Shown: positions 17,261 through 26,470, counted from the first letter of the stretch. The stretch: 64,000 nt of DNA from Acidithiobacillus caldus ATCC 51756 (GCF_000175575.2 NZ_CP005986.1:2685001-2749000), one strand, 5' to 3'. Program-made: numbers and translations. Notes: generated from the sequence alone by a model not told the origin.

Positions 17261-17962
17261 ATGGACCCTCAACACAGTATTGCCGCCGCCGAATCCCTTT
17301 CCCTCACGCACTTGGTGCTCCATGCCAGTTGGGTGGTGCAAGCCATCCTCGTGCTTCTGCTCATTGCCTCGGTAGCTTCCTGGTACGTCATCTTTCAGAA
17401 GGCCCTGGTCTTTGCGCACGCCCAGCGGGCCCTGAAACGCTTCGAGAAACGCTTCTGGAGCGGCGGTGAAATGGCCCAGATCTACCAGCAGGTAACGGGC
17501 AACGCCCAATTGGAGACCGGGGCCGGGGCTATTTTCTGTGCCGGCTATGAAGAGTTTCAACGGCAGCGCAAACAGGCGCGCGGAGCCGACGCCCTGGATG
17601 CCGCGCGCCGCGCCATGCGGGGTGCCCAGATCCGCGAGGTGGGACAGTTGGAGGGGAACCTGCCGCTGCTGGCATCCATCTCGTCGGTGGCGCCCTTTGT
17701 TGGCCTGCTGGGGACGGTGTGGGGCATCATGACGACCTTCATGAACATCGGCGCCGCTCAGCAGGCGACGCTGGCCACCGTGGCGCCACCTGTGGCCGAG
17801 GCCCTCATTGCCACGCTGGCCGGTCTCTTCGCCGCCATCCCGGCGACCTTCTTCTACAACCGCTTCGTGCACCGGCTGGATGAACTGGACTCCCATTACG
17901 AGGTCTTCATGGACGAGTTCACCAACATCCTGCACCGGCAAACCCCCGAGGCCAAACCATGA
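17261..17962 (+). CDS. tolQ: Tol-Pal system proton channel subunit TolQ
   Basis: A 233-residue inner-membrane protein of the ExbB/TolQ/MotA family. It has three membrane helices: VVQAILVLLLIASVASWYVIF near the N-terminus, then two after residue 135. The conserved proton-channel region is SISSVAPFVGLLGTVWGIMT with the final helix VAEALIATLAGLFAAIPATFFYN. With TolR it converts proton flow into TolA movement during outer-membrane constriction. The stop overlaps tolR by 4 bases. Confidence 0.96.
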   Translation: MDPQHSIAAAESLSLTHLVLHASWVVQAILVLLLIASVASWYVIFQKALVFAHAQRALKRFEKRFWSGGEMAQIYQQVTGNAQLETGAGAIFCAGYEEFQRQRKQARGADALDAARRAMRGAQIREVGQLEGNLPLLASISSVAPFVGLLGTVWGIMTTFMNIGAAQQATLATVAPPVAEALIATLAGLFAAIPATFFYNRFVHRLDELDSHYEVFMDEFTNILHRQTPEAKP

Positions 17963-18369
17963 AAAGACGGCGACTACTGGCGGAGATGAACGTCGTGCCC
18001 TACATCGACGTCTCCTTGGTACTGCTGGTGATCTTCATGCTCTCGGCACCGCTGCTGACCCAGGGCGTGAACGTCAATCTGCCCAAGGGCGTCACCAAGC
18101 CCGTGCCGGACAAGACCCCGCCCATCGTCATCTCCGTCAGCCGCCACGGCGCGCTGTATCTGCAGTACAAGGATGTACACCAGGCGGTGCAACTGGACGA
18201 TCTGTCCCAGGTCGTCCAGCGTCTGAGCCACGGTCATGGCGACGATACACAGGTGCTGGTGGGCGGAGATGCCGCAGTGGACTATGGCAAGGTCATGGCG
18301 GTCATAGCCCGCCTACAGCAGGCCGGCATCAGCAAGGTGGGTCTGTTGACACGCCCGGAGGGACATTGA
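17959..18369 (+). CDS. tolR: Tol-Pal system protein TolR
   Basis: A 136-residue ExbD/TolR protein with one N-terminal membrane helix. The protonatable aspartate is in MNVVPYIDVSLVLLVIF. The periplasmic part (residues 40-136) would contact peptidoglycan. It is coupled to tolQ (ATGA overlap) and to tolA (TTGA overlap). Confidence 0.96.
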   Translation: MKRRRLLAEMNVVPYIDVSLVLLVIFMLSAPLLTQGVNVNLPKGVTKPVPDKTPPIVISVSRHGALYLQYKDVHQAVQLDDLSQVVQRLSHGHGDDTQVLVGGDAAVDYGKVMAVIARLQQAGISKVGLLTRPEGH

Positions 18370-19409
18370 AACGGGAGCCGCGCACCGCGCCACTGGTCCT
18401 GGCCATTCTCCTCAACGCCGCTCTCCTGGTGGCCTTGTTCTGGACCTTCCACGTCAATATTCCCCGTGTTGGCTCAACGCCCATGCAGGCGCAGCTCATC
18501 AGTTCCGCCGCCACCCCCGCAGCAACGCCATCAGTAAAGCCTGCTGCCGTGGAGCCCGCCAAAGCCACAACGAAGCCCGCCCCCACTCCACCGCCTAAGC
18601 CCGAGACCAAGCCACAGCCAAAGCCGCAACCATCGCCAAAGTTGGAAGCACAGGCACAGGCTAAAGCACAGGCCAGGGAGCAAGCAGAGGAAGCCCAAAA
18701 GCAGCACAAAGCGCAGGAAAAGGCAGCGGAACTGGCCGCACAGCGGGCCGCAGCCGAGAGGCAAGCCCAAGAGCTCGCCGCCCAGAAGCGTGCCGCGAAA
18801 CTCGCGGCACAGCGCCGGGCACAGGAAAAGGCTGCAGCTCAGAAGGCGGCCGCCGAGAAGGCTGCGGCGGAGAAGGCTGCGGCGGAGAAGGCTGCGGCGG
18901 AGAAGGCTGCGGCTGAAAAGGCTGCGGCTGAAAAGGCTGCGGCTGAAAAGGCTGCGGCCGAGCGCGCCGCCCAGCTCAAGAAGGAATTGGCAGAACAGGC
19001 TGCCAAAGCCGCCGAGGCGGCACGTGCCAAGGCCCTGCGCGAGCGCATGGAAGCGCAAGCCAAGCTCCAGGCCGAGGCCAACATCGCCGCTGCCCGGGCG
19101 GCCCAGGCAGCCGAAGATCAGAAGCTCAGCGCGCTTTTCAGTCAGGAGGTGCAAAGGCGGGTCTATCGCCAGTGGGACACCAATTTCGCCGCCGCCCTCT
19201 CGTGCGTGGTACAAATCCACCTGAGTCCTACGGGCGCCATCATTGGTGCACCGAAGATCCTGCGTTCCAGCGGTAATCCCCAGTTTGATCGCGCCGTCAT
19301 CGCCGCCGTGGAGCAGGCCGCGCCCTTCGTACCGCCACTGGGCCTGTCGTACAATGCCTATCGCGAAGTCAACATCCAATTCAACGCCGAGGAACTCAAT
19401 CATGGCTAG
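18366..19409 (+). CDS. tolA: Tol-Pal bridging protein TolA
   Basis: A 347-residue inner-membrane-anchored periplasmic protein linking TolQR to Pal/TolB. It starts at TTG 18366, overlapping the tolR stop. A membrane helix (LVLAILLNAALLVALFWTF) is at residues 9-27. A Pro/Lys-rich section (about 55-95) and a long Ala/Lys/Glu/Gln helical domain (about 95-250), including eight KAAAE units, follow. The C-terminal TolA/TonB-like domain has RQWDTNFAAALSCVVQIHLS and SGNPQFDRAVIAAVEQAAPF. The C-terminal domain would contact Pal and TolB. Confidence 0.95.
   Translation: MKREPRTAPLVLAILLNAALLVALFWTFHVNIPRVGSTPMQAQLISSAATPAATPSVKPAAVEPAKATTKPAPTPPPKPETKPQPKPQPSPKLEAQAQAKAQAREQAEEAQKQHKAQEKAAELAAQRAAAERQAQELAAQKRAAKLAAQRRAQEKAAAQKAAAEKAAAEKAAAEKAAAEKAAAEKAAAEKAAAEKAAAERAAQLKKELAEQAAKAAEAARAKALRERMEAQAKLQAEANIAAARAAQAAEDQKLSALFSQEVQRRVYRQWDTNFAAALSCVVQIHLSPTGAIIGAPKILRSSGNPQFDRAVIAAVEQAAPFVPPLGLSYNAYREVNIQFNAEELNHG
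18843..18962 (+). repeat. 15-bp tandem repeat (8 units) inside tolA
   Basis: Eight consecutive 15-base units, each encoding Lys-Ala-Ala-Ala-Glu. Units 2-4 share GCTGCGGCGGAGAAG and units 5-7 share GCTGCGGCTGAAAAG, so the array has grown in two blocks of near-identical copies. Copy number may vary between strains without changing the reading frame. Confidence 0.95.
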
Positions 19410-20676
19410 ACGTCTATGGATCCTGCTTCTGACCTTTGGCCTGGGGTTTTTCTGGAATCCGGCAGCCCAGGCTGCACTCACCGTCGACGTCACCAAAAGT
19501 GTGTCCTCGGCCCTGCCCATCGCCATACCGTCCTTCGGACCGGGCCTGCCCGGCCAGCCTAGTGTGGCGGACGTCATCCGCAGTGACCTCAGCCACAGCG
19601 GCCTCTTTCGGGTCCTGGCGCCGGGCAGCTACCCCGGCGATCCCCATCAGCCCATCGAGGTCAAGGCCAGCAGCTGGAGCGGCATCGGGGCGACGGGCCT
19701 GGCCATCGGCGATACGCAGAAAGAAGCCAATGGCAATTATGTGGTTCAGGTCTACGTCTACAATGTGCAGACCGGTCAGGAACTGGCCGCCCGTCGGTAT
19801 ACTTGCTCGCCTGCGGAGCTGCACATGACGGCGCACCACGTGGCCGATCTCATCTATAAGACTTTTACCGGTAAGGCGGGGCCTTTCGCCGCACGCATCG
19901 CCTACGTGCGCCAGATCGGTAATGAGTACACCTTGCTGGTGGCGGAGTCCGATGGCTGGAACCCGCACCCAGTGGTGCGCGGCCGGATGCCCGTTTTTTC
20001 ACCGGTATGGTCACCGGATAATCGACGCCTGGCCTATGTCACCTACCACGATGCACGCGCCATCATTTACGTCCAGGATCTGGCTACGGGACAACGCCAG
20101 GCCGTGGCTCCGGCGGGCGAGATCGTCAGCGCGCCGGCCTTCTCCCCCGATGGTCGAGAGCTGGCCTATGCCCGTGCCGAAGGCGGGGCGACGAATATCT
20201 TTGTCGTCGATCTGGCCACGGGGCAACGGCGCCAGTTGACCCACGGTAGCGCCATCAATACGTCACCCAGCTGGGCGCCCGATGGCCGGCATCTGGTGTT
20301 CGTTTCCGATCGCGCCGGCAGCCCACAGATCTATTCCATGGACTCCGATGGCGGGGACGTCCATCGCCTGACCTTTTCCGGCAACTACAATGCCAGCCCG
20401 GTATACTCGCCCACGGGTCAGGACATCGCTTTCATCCACCGTACTGATGGCGTCTACGCGCTGGCGGTGATGCGAGCCGACGGCAGCGGCATGCGCGTTC
20501 TGGACGCCCAGGGCAATTGCGATCACCCGAGCTTTGCCGGTAACGGTCAGATGATCCTTTATGGCACCCAGCGCGGTGGCCGCAAGGTCCTTGCCGAGGC
20601 CAGCGTCGACGGTAAGACCTTGGCGGTTCTGCGGGGCACGGCGGGTGAGGATAGCCAACCCGCCTGGTCACACTGA
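19402..20676 (+). CDS. tolB: Tol-Pal periplasmic protein TolB
   Basis: A 424-residue periplasmic beta-propeller protein. It has a signal peptide (LWILLLTFGLGFFWNPAAQA), an N-terminal alpha/beta domain (residues 25-160), and a six-bladed propeller made of WD40-like TolB repeats (FSPVWSPDNRRLAYV, SAPAFSPDGRELAYA, TSPSWAPDGRHLVFV). It contacts Pal and TolA. It starts 5 bases upstream of the tolA stop and is the last plus-strand gene of the cluster; pal is not downstream but inverted at 22979-23560. Confidence 0.96.
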   Translation: MARRLWILLLTFGLGFFWNPAAQAALTVDVTKSVSSALPIAIPSFGPGLPGQPSVADVIRSDLSHSGLFRVLAPGSYPGDPHQPIEVKASSWSGIGATGLAIGDTQKEANGNYVVQVYVYNVQTGQELAARRYTCSPAELHMTAHHVADLIYKTFTGKAGPFAARIAYVRQIGNEYTLLVAESDGWNPHPVVRGRMPVFSPVWSPDNRRLAYVTYHDARAIIYVQDLATGQRQAVAPAGEIVSAPAFSPDGRELAYARAEGGATNIFVVDLATGQRRQLTHGSAINTSPSWAPDGRHLVFVSDRAGSPQIYSMDSDGGDVHRLTFSGNYNASPVYSPTGQDIAFIHRTDGVYALAVMRADGSGMRVLDAQGNCDHPSFAGNGQMILYGTQRGGRKVLAEASVDGKTLAVLRGTAGEDSQPAWSH

Positions 20677-20778
20677 CGCCACCGTCACCAACGGAGCCGG
20701 AGCAGGTGACGTGAGGGGTATCCCGGTGCGCCCGCCGGCATACGCGATCCGTGGCCGCCGGGTGCCCAGAAGGGCGAG

Positions 20779-21465
20779 CTAGATATAGGGGGCGGGGTCC
20801 CGCAGGTCGAGTTCGGCAAAACCGGCAAGACGCAGCCGGCAGCTGTCGCAGCGACCGCAGGAGCGCCCCTGGGTATCCAGTTGGTAACAGGATCGGGTGT
20901 GGGCGTAGTCGACGCCCAATTCCAGCCCGCGGCGAATGATCTGCGCCTTGCTGAGGTACTGGAGCGGGGCGTGGATGCTGAGTTTTTGGCCTTTTTCTGT
21001 GCCGAGCACCGTGGCCACCTGGGCCAGCTCCTGAAAACGTTGGATGAATTCCGGCCGACAATCGGGGTAACCGCTGTAATCCTGGCTGTTCACCCCGATG
21101 AAGATGTCCAGGACACCCAGCACTTCTGCCAAGGCCAGGGCGTAGGAGAGGAAAAGGGTATTGCGCGCCGGCACATAGGTGATGGGAATGCCCGCCGCGG
21201 CGGGTTCCTCGGGGACAGCGATGCGCTCGTCCGTGAGGGCCGATGCGCCAAATATCCGCAAATCCATCTTGAGGACGCGGTGACTGCGCACACCCGCTGC
21301 CTCGGCGAGCTTGCGCGCAAACTGCAATTCCGTGGCGTGCCGCTGCCCGTAGTCAAAGGACAGAGCGTGCAGAGCGAAGCCCGCCTCCCGGGCAATGGCG
21401 AGCACCGTGGCGGAATCCAGTCCGCCCGATAGCAAAACGATGGCTGCTTTCTCGGAATCGCCCAT
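20779..21465 (-). CDS. queC: 7-cyano-7-deazaguanine synthase QueC
   Basis: A 228-residue ATP-dependent enzyme converting carboxydeazaguanine to preQ0 in queuosine synthesis. The pyrophosphatase P-loop is [11 protein letters not shown] at residue 12, and the zinc site is built from the four cysteines in the C-terminal SCYQLD...[19 protein letters not shown] and [13 protein letters not shown] are also typical. ATG 21465 follows GGAGAGA. It is 23 bases after queE in the same operon and convergent with tolB. Confidence 0.96.
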   Translation of the reverse strand: MGDSEKAAIVLLSGGLDSATVLAIAREAGFALHALSFDYGQRHATELQFARKLAEAAGVRSHRVLKMDLRIFGASALTDERIAVPEEPAAAGIPITYVPARNTLFLSYALALAEVLGVLDIFIGVNSQDYSGYPDCRPEFIQRFQELAQVATVLGTEKGQKLSIHAPLQYLSKAQIIRRGLELGVDYAHTRSCYQLDTQGRSCGRCDSCRLRLAGFAELDLRDPAPYI

Positions 21466-21488
21466 GCCGGCGTCTCTCCCCTGGCATT

Positions 21489-22130
21489 TCAGTGGCCCGG
21501 GACATCCCCCCAAATGAACTTGTGCAACTGGATCTGCAGACGCACTGGCAGACGATCTTCGAGGATCCACTCCGCCAGATCCCTGGCAGTCAATTGACCG
21601 TAGGCGGGGGAAAAAAGCAGTTCGCAGCGACCCTGAAGCTTGCGCTCCCGCACCGTGGTCCGCGCCCATTCGTAGTCATCGCGATTGCAAAGCACAAACT
21701 TGACCTGATCGCGGCTACCCAGGTAGTCCAGGTTTTCCCAAAGGTTTCGCTCGAGTTCTCCGGACCCCGGGCTTTTCAGATCGAGAATCTTGACGACCCG
21801 CGGATCCACCTCCGCGACGCTCAGGGCACCACTGGTTTCGAGGTACACCTCGCGCCCGCCGTCGCACAGAGCCGTCATGAGCGCATGCACCGCCGGTTGC
21901 GCCAAAGGCTCGCCGCCGGTGATCACCACCAGTCGGTTGTCGCGCTCGGCCACCCGCGCCAGGATCTGGTCGGCATCCAGCCACTCGCCACCGTGGAAGG
22001 CATAGGCGGTGTCGCAGTAGCTGCAGCGCAGGGGACAGCCGGTCAGGCGCACGAAGGTTGCCGGAACTCCGGAGGCGGTCGTCTCACCCTGCAGGCTATG
22101 AAAGATCTCGCTGACGCGCAGCCGGGACAT
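21489..22130 (-). CDS. queE: 7-carboxy-7-deazaguanine synthase QueE
   Basis: A 213-residue radical SAM enzyme forming 7-carboxy-7-deazaguanine. The iron-sulfur motif is [14 protein letters not shown] (CX3CX2C). IFHSLQGET at the N-terminus and VVITGGEPL are family signatures. It begins directly after the cpoB stop (one base separates start and stop) and precedes queC. Confidence 0.95.
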   Translation of the reverse strand: MSRLRVSEIFHSLQGETTASGVPATFVRLTGCPLRCSYCDTAYAFHGGEWLDADQILARVAERDNRLVVITGGEPLAQPAVHALMTALCDGGREVYLETSGALSVAEVDPRVVKILDLKSPGSGELERNLWENLDYLGSRDQVKFVLCNRDDYEWARTTVRERKLQGRCELLFSPAYGQLTARDLAEWILEDRLPVRLQIQLHKFIWGDVPGH

Positions 22131-22961
22131 TTAGCGCGACATGGCCTGCAGTCGGGCCTGAGCCTTCTGTGCCGAGGGAGTGCTGGGATACTGCTTGAGT
22201 ACCTTATTGAGAACGGCGCGCGCCTTGGTCGCCTGCCCTGTGGCCTGGTAGACCTCGGCGAGGCGCAGCATCGCCTCCGGTGCCAGACTGCTTTGGGCGT
22301 ACTGATTCTCGACGGTGCTCAGGCTCTTGATGGCGGCATCGTTCTGGCCCAGGACGTACTGCGCCTGGCCCAGCCAGTAGTAGGCGTTGACGACGAGACT
22401 GCTCTGTGGGTATTTACGGATGAAATCCTGCAGGGCAGTCACCGCCGAACCGTACTTGCCCGCGCGCAACAGGTCGAAGGCGCGCTGGTAATCGGCCTGG
22501 CCGAGGCCAGGAACGCTGGATTCCGAGGCGTCACCCAGGGCGCTGGCCAGCGCGTTGCTGGTCTTTGTCCCCTGGGCCGCGGACGATACCGAAGCCACCG
22601 GAGCGGCGCTGAGGTCGGCGCTGGTCGCCGGCGCAACGGTGGCCATCGCCGCCGCAAGGCTGTTCAACCGCTGTTCCGTTGCCTTCTGCTGTTGCTCCAA
22701 GGCGTGGGTTTTACTCTCCAGTTCACCACGCAGATCGCGAATCTCCGCCTCCATTCTCTGGGAGCGGTTGACGAGGTCGGCGAGGGCACTCTGGCTACCT
22801 CGCTCGGCTTTCTGCACGGCGATGAGGCTGTTGACCTCGCCCTGCAGCACCGACACCTCTTGACGCAACTGCAGCAACTGCTCGCTGGTGGACTGCGCCC
22901 ACACCATGGGACTGAAGGCCCCCAGACCCAGGACCAGCAGCAGTCGGGTTGTGTTTGTCAT
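22131..22961 (-). CDS. cpoB: cell division coordinator CpoB (YbgF)
   Basis: A 276-residue periplasmic protein that coordinates Tol-Pal with peptidoglycan synthesis at division in E. coli. It has a signal peptide (LLLVLGLGAFSPMVWA), an N-terminal coiled coil (about 25-100), a low-complexity linker, and tetratricopeptide repeats near 150-270 (YQRAFDLLRAGKYGSAV, SLVVNAYYWLGQAQYVLG). ATG 22961 is preferred because AAGGTGG precedes it by 7 bases. An ATG at 22982 overlapping the pal stop is the alternative. Confidence 0.92.
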   Translation of the reverse strand: MTNTTRLLLVLGLGAFSPMVWAQSTSEQLLQLRQEVSVLQGEVNSLIAVQKAERGSQSALADLVNRSQRMEAEIRDLRGELESKTHALEQQQKATEQRLNSLAAAMATVAPATSADLSAAPVASVSSAAQGTKTSNALASALGDASESSVPGLGQADYQRAFDLLRAGKYGSAVTALQDFIRKYPQSSLVVNAYYWLGQAQYVLGQNDAAIKSLSTVENQYAQSSLAPEAMLRLAEVYQATGQATKARAVLNKVLKQYPSTPSAQKAQARLQAMSR

Positions 22962-22978
22962 CAGCAAACCACCTTGGC

Positions 22979-23560
22979 TCATCCGCCGTTGTAACCACCA
23001 CTATACACAAAATCGACGCGCCGGTTCTTGGCCCAGCAGCTTTCGTCGTTCTGGTTGCACAGGGGATTGTCCTTGCCAAAACTCACGGTGCTGATACGCG
23101 CAGCGCTGACACCCTGCGCCTCCAGATACCGCTTGACCGCCTCGGCACGACGCTCACCCAGAGCAAGGTTGTATTCCTGGGTCCCGCGATCGTCGGTATT
23201 GCCTTCCAGACGCACCTTGACGTGGGCGTGATTCATCATGAACTGGGCATTCTGACTGGCAATTTCCTGGGCGCGGGCGTCCAGACTGTCGCTATTGAAG
23301 CCAAAATGCACCCGCAGATGCTGCGGTAGCGCTGCCAGCTCCGCCGCCGTGAGGCCGCTGTTGGCGCCGCCGATGGGGCCGTTGGCATCCAACTGCTGTG
23401 AGCCGATTCCGGCTCCATTGTAGGCCGCCGTATTCGCCGACTCCGCTGGCGCCACGGGTCCCGCCGCCTTGGGCGCACCACTGCCGACGTTACTGGCACA
23501 ACCGGCAAGAGCGAGGATTCCCGCCGCGGTGAGGGCCACCAGCATGTATTTACGATCCAT
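22979..23560 (-). CDS. pal: peptidoglycan-associated lipoprotein Pal
   Basis: A 193-residue outer-membrane lipoprotein. The lipobox LALAGC places the lipid-bearing cysteine at about residue 21. After a low-complexity linker comes an OmpA-like peptidoglycan-binding domain: VHFGFNSDSLDARAQ, VRLEGNTDDRGTQEYNLALGERRA and SFGKDNPLC. TGGAGAT precedes the ATG. It heads the pal-cpoB-queE-queC unit, which is inverted relative to tolQRAB. Confidence 0.96.
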   Translation of the reverse strand: MDRKYMLVALTAAGILALAGCASNVGSGAPKAAGPVAPAESANTAAYNGAGIGSQQLDANGPIGGANSGLTAAELAALPQHLRVHFGFNSDSLDARAQEIASQNAQFMMNHAHVKVRLEGNTDDRGTQEYNLALGERRAEAVKRYLEAQGVSAARISTVSFGKDNPLCNQNDESCWAKNRRVDFVYSGGYNGG

Positions 23561-23589
23561 GTGTTAATCTCCAGAAAGAATGGGCGAAT

Positions 23590-23617
23590 TGTATATTGCC
23601 GGCTCCGCCCATAGCAA
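23590..23617 (-). promoter_or_regulatory. promoter of the pal-cpoB-queE-queC operon
   Basis: On the minus strand TTGCTA (23612-23617) and TATACA (23590-23595) are 16 bases apart, 30 bases before the pal ATG. Confidence 0.6.
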
Positions 23618-23626
23618 TGGCGTCCC

Positions 23627-23654
23627 TTGACAGGCCCCAATCCCCTGCTAAGGT
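23627..23654 (+). promoter_or_regulatory. promoter of hemC
   Basis: TTGACA (23627-23632) is a perfect -35 element. TAAGGT (23649-23654) follows after 16 bases. It is divergent from the pal promoter. Confidence 0.6.
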
Positions 23655-23684
23655 GAGGCATTGCCCACGCACCATCGGCAGGAA

Positions 23685-24620
23685 ATGTCCCGCACCAGCT
23701 CCGTAACGCCCCTGCGCATTGGCACACGCGCCAGTCCCCTTGCCCTTTGGCAAGCCGAGCACGTGCGCGCCGGCCTGCTGCGCGCCCATCCCGAAATACC
23801 GGTAGAGATCGTGCCCATGACCACGCAGGGGGATCGCATGCTCGCCGTCCCGCTCCACGAGATCGGCGGCAAGGGACTGTTCGTCAAGGAGATCGAGGCG
23901 GCCCTGCTCGAGGGCACGGTGGACCTTGCGGTGCATTCCATGAAGGACGTCCCGGCACAGCAGCCGGAGGGCCTGGAGATTGCGGCCATACTGGCGCGGG
24001 AGGATGTGCGCGACGCCTGGGTGTCCAATACCTTCGCAAGACCCGAAGATCTTCCCCAGGGCGGTCGGGTGGGGAGCTCCAGCCTGCGTCGGCGTGCCCA
24101 GCTCCTGCATCGGCTGCCGCAGACGGTCGTGCTGGATCTGCGTGGCAATGTCGCCACGCGCCTGCGCAAGCTGGATGCCGGTGACTACGACGGTATCGTG
24201 CTTGCGGCGGCCGGTCTCAAGCGCCTGGGACTCCTGGAGCGTATCCGCCACTATCTGGAGCCTGAACTTTCGCTCCCGGCCGTGGGTCAAGGCGCCATCG
24301 GTGTGGAGATCCGCAGCGACGATGCGCGTACGCGCACCTTGCTCAAGCCCCTGAACGATCCTACGACGAGCCGTTGCGTGGGTGCCGAGCGCCACATGAA
24401 TCGTCTCCTGGGCGGCGACTGCCGCCTGCCCGTCGCGGCCCTGGCCGAAGCCGACGGAACCGGGCTGCGCCTGCGCGGTCTGGTGGCAAGCCCGGACGGG
24501 CGAGAGCTCCTGCGGGCAGAGGCAGTGGGTAGCCTTGCACACAGTGTGGGCGAGCAGGTTGCCCAGGCGCTCCTGGCCCAGGGAGCACAGCACATCATCG
24601 ATGAGGTGAAACGGGCATGA
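23685..24620 (+). CDS. hemC: hydroxymethylbilane synthase (porphobilinogen deaminase)
   Basis: A 311-residue enzyme that polymerises four porphobilinogen units into hydroxymethylbilane. IGTRASPLALWQA at the N-terminus, the catalytic aspartate in HSMKDVP and the dipyrromethane-cofactor cysteine in GGDCRLPVA are all present. ATG 23685 follows AGGA; a TTG at 23661 would add 8 residues. The stop overlaps hemD by 4 bases, so hemC, hemD and hemB form one coupled operon. Confidence 0.96.
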   Translation: MSRTSSVTPLRIGTRASPLALWQAEHVRAGLLRAHPEIPVEIVPMTTQGDRMLAVPLHEIGGKGLFVKEIEAALLEGTVDLAVHSMKDVPAQQPEGLEIAAILAREDVRDAWVSNTFARPEDLPQGGRVGSSSLRRRAQLLHRLPQTVVLDLRGNVATRLRKLDAGDYDGIVLAAAGLKRLGLLERIRHYLEPELSLPAVGQGAIGVEIRSDDARTRTLLKPLNDPTTSRCVGAERHMNRLLGGDCRLPVAALAEADGTGLRLRGLVASPDGRELLRAEAVGSLAHSVGEQVAQALLAQGAQHIIDEVKRA

Positions 24621-25405
24621 GAGAGCTTCTGCGCGGCAAGGGCATCGTCGTCACCCGACCAAAGGAACAGTCCGGCGAACTCATCGCCCTGCTGGAAGCG
24701 GCTGGCGCACTTCCCATCCCCTTCCCGGCCATCCGTATCGAGGCGCCGGAGAACTGGCAATCCCTGGATGCCGCCCTGACCGATCTGGCGCGCTTCCAGT
24801 GGGCGATCTTCAGCAGCCGCAACGCCGTCCAGTTTGCCTTGAGCCGCCTGCAGGCGCTGGCGCGGCAGTGGCCCGCGTCCACCCGCATCGCTGCCGTTGG
24901 TCGGGAGACCGCGCGCGCCCTGAAGGATTTCGGCCTCGGCGTCGATCTGGTACCAGAACGTTTCAGTTCCGAGGGGCTGCTGGAACATCCCGCCCTGCTC
25001 GAGGTGCGGGGGGAGCGGATCGCCCTCTTCGCCGGTGATCAAGGACGGGAGCTTTTGGAACGTACCCTGGGTGAGCGCGGCGCTCTGGTGGAAAAGGTCT
25101 ACTGTTACCGACGCAGTGTGCCCGGCGCCAATCCCACGCCACTTCTGCACGCCTGGGCTCGGGGTGAACTGCAGGCCGTGACGGTCACGAGTCCGGAGAT
25201 CTTCAACAACTTCTACCAGATGGTCGGGGGTCTCGGGCAGCGTTGGCTCAAGACCACGCCCATCGTCGCCATCAGCCCCCTGACGGCCGAAGCCATTACG
25301 GCCAAGGGGCTGCCCGCGCCCTGGGTGGCTCCAGAGGCGAGTAACCAGGGTTTACTGCAGGCCCTGCAGGACTGGGCCGCGCACACGGAGGGTTCGGGAA
25401 AATGA
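24617..25405 (+). CDS. hemD: uroporphyrinogen-III synthase
   Basis: A 262-residue HemD that closes and inverts ring D of hydroxymethylbilane. The family is weakly conserved; visible elements are VVTRPKEQSGEL, WAIFSSRNAVQFAL, AAVGRETARALKDFG and VTVTSPEIFNNF. Position between hemC and hemB with 4-base overlaps on both sides confirms the call. Confidence 0.92.
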   Translation: MRELLRGKGIVVTRPKEQSGELIALLEAAGALPIPFPAIRIEAPENWQSLDAALTDLARFQWAIFSSRNAVQFALSRLQALARQWPASTRIAAVGRETARALKDFGLGVDLVPERFSSEGLLEHPALLEVRGERIALFAGDQGRELLERTLGERGALVEKVYCYRRSVPGANPTPLLHAWARGELQAVTVTSPEIFNNFYQMVGGLGQRWLKTTPIVAISPLTAEAITAKGLPAPWVAPEASNQGLLQALQDWAAHTEGSGK

Positions 25406-26409
25406 CCGCCACTTTACCCATTCCACCCCACTTCGCCCTGCGCCACCAGCCGCGGCGGCTGCGCCGTCGCGCAGCCATGCGTGCCATGCTGCGCGAGACC
25501 CAATTGCAGGCCAGCGACTTCCTCTTGCCGATCTTCTTGGTGGAGGGTACGGGTGTTCGTGAGGAAATAGCCTCCATGCCCGGAGTTTTCCGCCACAGTA
25601 TCGACTCCTGCCTGCAACTGTGCGGCGAAGCGGTTGCCCGACGAATCCCCGGGGTTCTGCTCTTTGGTGTCGTCGCCGCGCAGTGCAAGGACGCCAGTGG
25701 ATCTGCCTCCTGGGACAGCAATGGTCTGGTGCAACGTGCCACTCGCGCCATCCGCGAACACTACCCGGATCTGCTGGTGATTGCCGACGCCTGTTTTTGC
25801 GAATATACCGACCATGGGCACTGCGGGGTACTCGCCCCCGATGGCGATCGCGACGATCCAGCCACCCTGGAGAATTTGCAGAGACAGGCCCTGTCCTATG
25901 CCGAGGCCGGCGTCGACGTCATCGCCCCCTCGGGCATGGTGGACGGCATGGTCCTCGCCATTCGCGAGGCCCTGGATGCAGCCCGCTACGAGCGCGTCGC
26001 CGTACTCTCCTACGCCATAAAGTACGCCAGCGCCTTTTATGGCCCCTTCCGCGACGCAGCGGACAGCGCCCCAAGCTTCGGCGACCGCCGAGCCTACCAG
26101 ATGGATCCCGCCAATCGCCGGGAGGCCTTTCGGGAACTCGCCCTCGACCTCGAGGAAGGTGCGGACATGGTCATGGTCAAGCCCGCCATGCCTTACCTCG
26201 ACATACTCCGGGACGTGCGCGAGCGCTGCGATTTCCCGGTCCTGGCTTATCAGGTTTCCGGCGAGTACAGCATGCTGCGTGCCGCTGCCGCGGCCGGCGC
26301 CCTCGAACTCCAACGCAGCGTCCTGGAGTCCTTGCTGGCCATCAAACGTGCCGGCGCCGATGCCATCATCAGCTACTTTGCCATCGAGGTCGCAGACTGG
26401 CTGGACTGA
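25402..26409 (+). CDS. hemB: delta-aminolevulinic acid dehydratase (porphobilinogen synthase)
   Basis: A 335-residue HemB that condenses two aminolevulinates. The Schiff-base lysines lie in LSYAIKYASAFYGPFR and MVMVKPAMPYLD. A cysteine cluster (ADACFCEYTDHGHCG) matches the zinc-using active-site type. It is the last coupled gene of hemCDB. The order B-after-D differs from the enterobacterial layout, where hemB stands alone. Confidence 0.96.
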   Translation: MTATLPIPPHFALRHQPRRLRRRAAMRAMLRETQLQASDFLLPIFLVEGTGVREEIASMPGVFRHSIDSCLQLCGEAVARRIPGVLLFGVVAAQCKDASGSASWDSNGLVQRATRAIREHYPDLLVIADACFCEYTDHGHCGVLAPDGDRDDPATLENLQRQALSYAEAGVDVIAPSGMVDGMVLAIREALDAARYERVAVLSYAIKYASAFYGPFRDAADSAPSFGDRRAYQMDPANRREAFRELALDLEEGADMVMVKPAMPYLDILRDVRERCDFPVLAYQVSGEYSMLRAAAAAGALELQRSVLESLLAIKRAGADAIISYFAIEVADWLD

Positions 26410-26470
26410 GCCCTTACCGTGGCTACGGCCGCTCCTTGGACGTCTGCCACCGTGACGGTGTGACGCCGCC

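Noticed and set aside
18843-18962. Possible CRISPR-like periodic repeat
   Set aside because: The 15-bp units are directly abutting with no spacers and encode TolA's helical domain.
18531-19577. Long open frames antisense to tolA, rich in Leu/Arg/Ser repeats
   Set aside because: They are produced by the 15-bp repeat and the GC-rich codon pattern of tolA on the other strand. They have no ribosome site and no homology-like features.
20677-20778. Possible terminator between tolB and queC
   Set aside because: GC-rich partial complementarity is present but no continuous stem followed by a T run on either strand.
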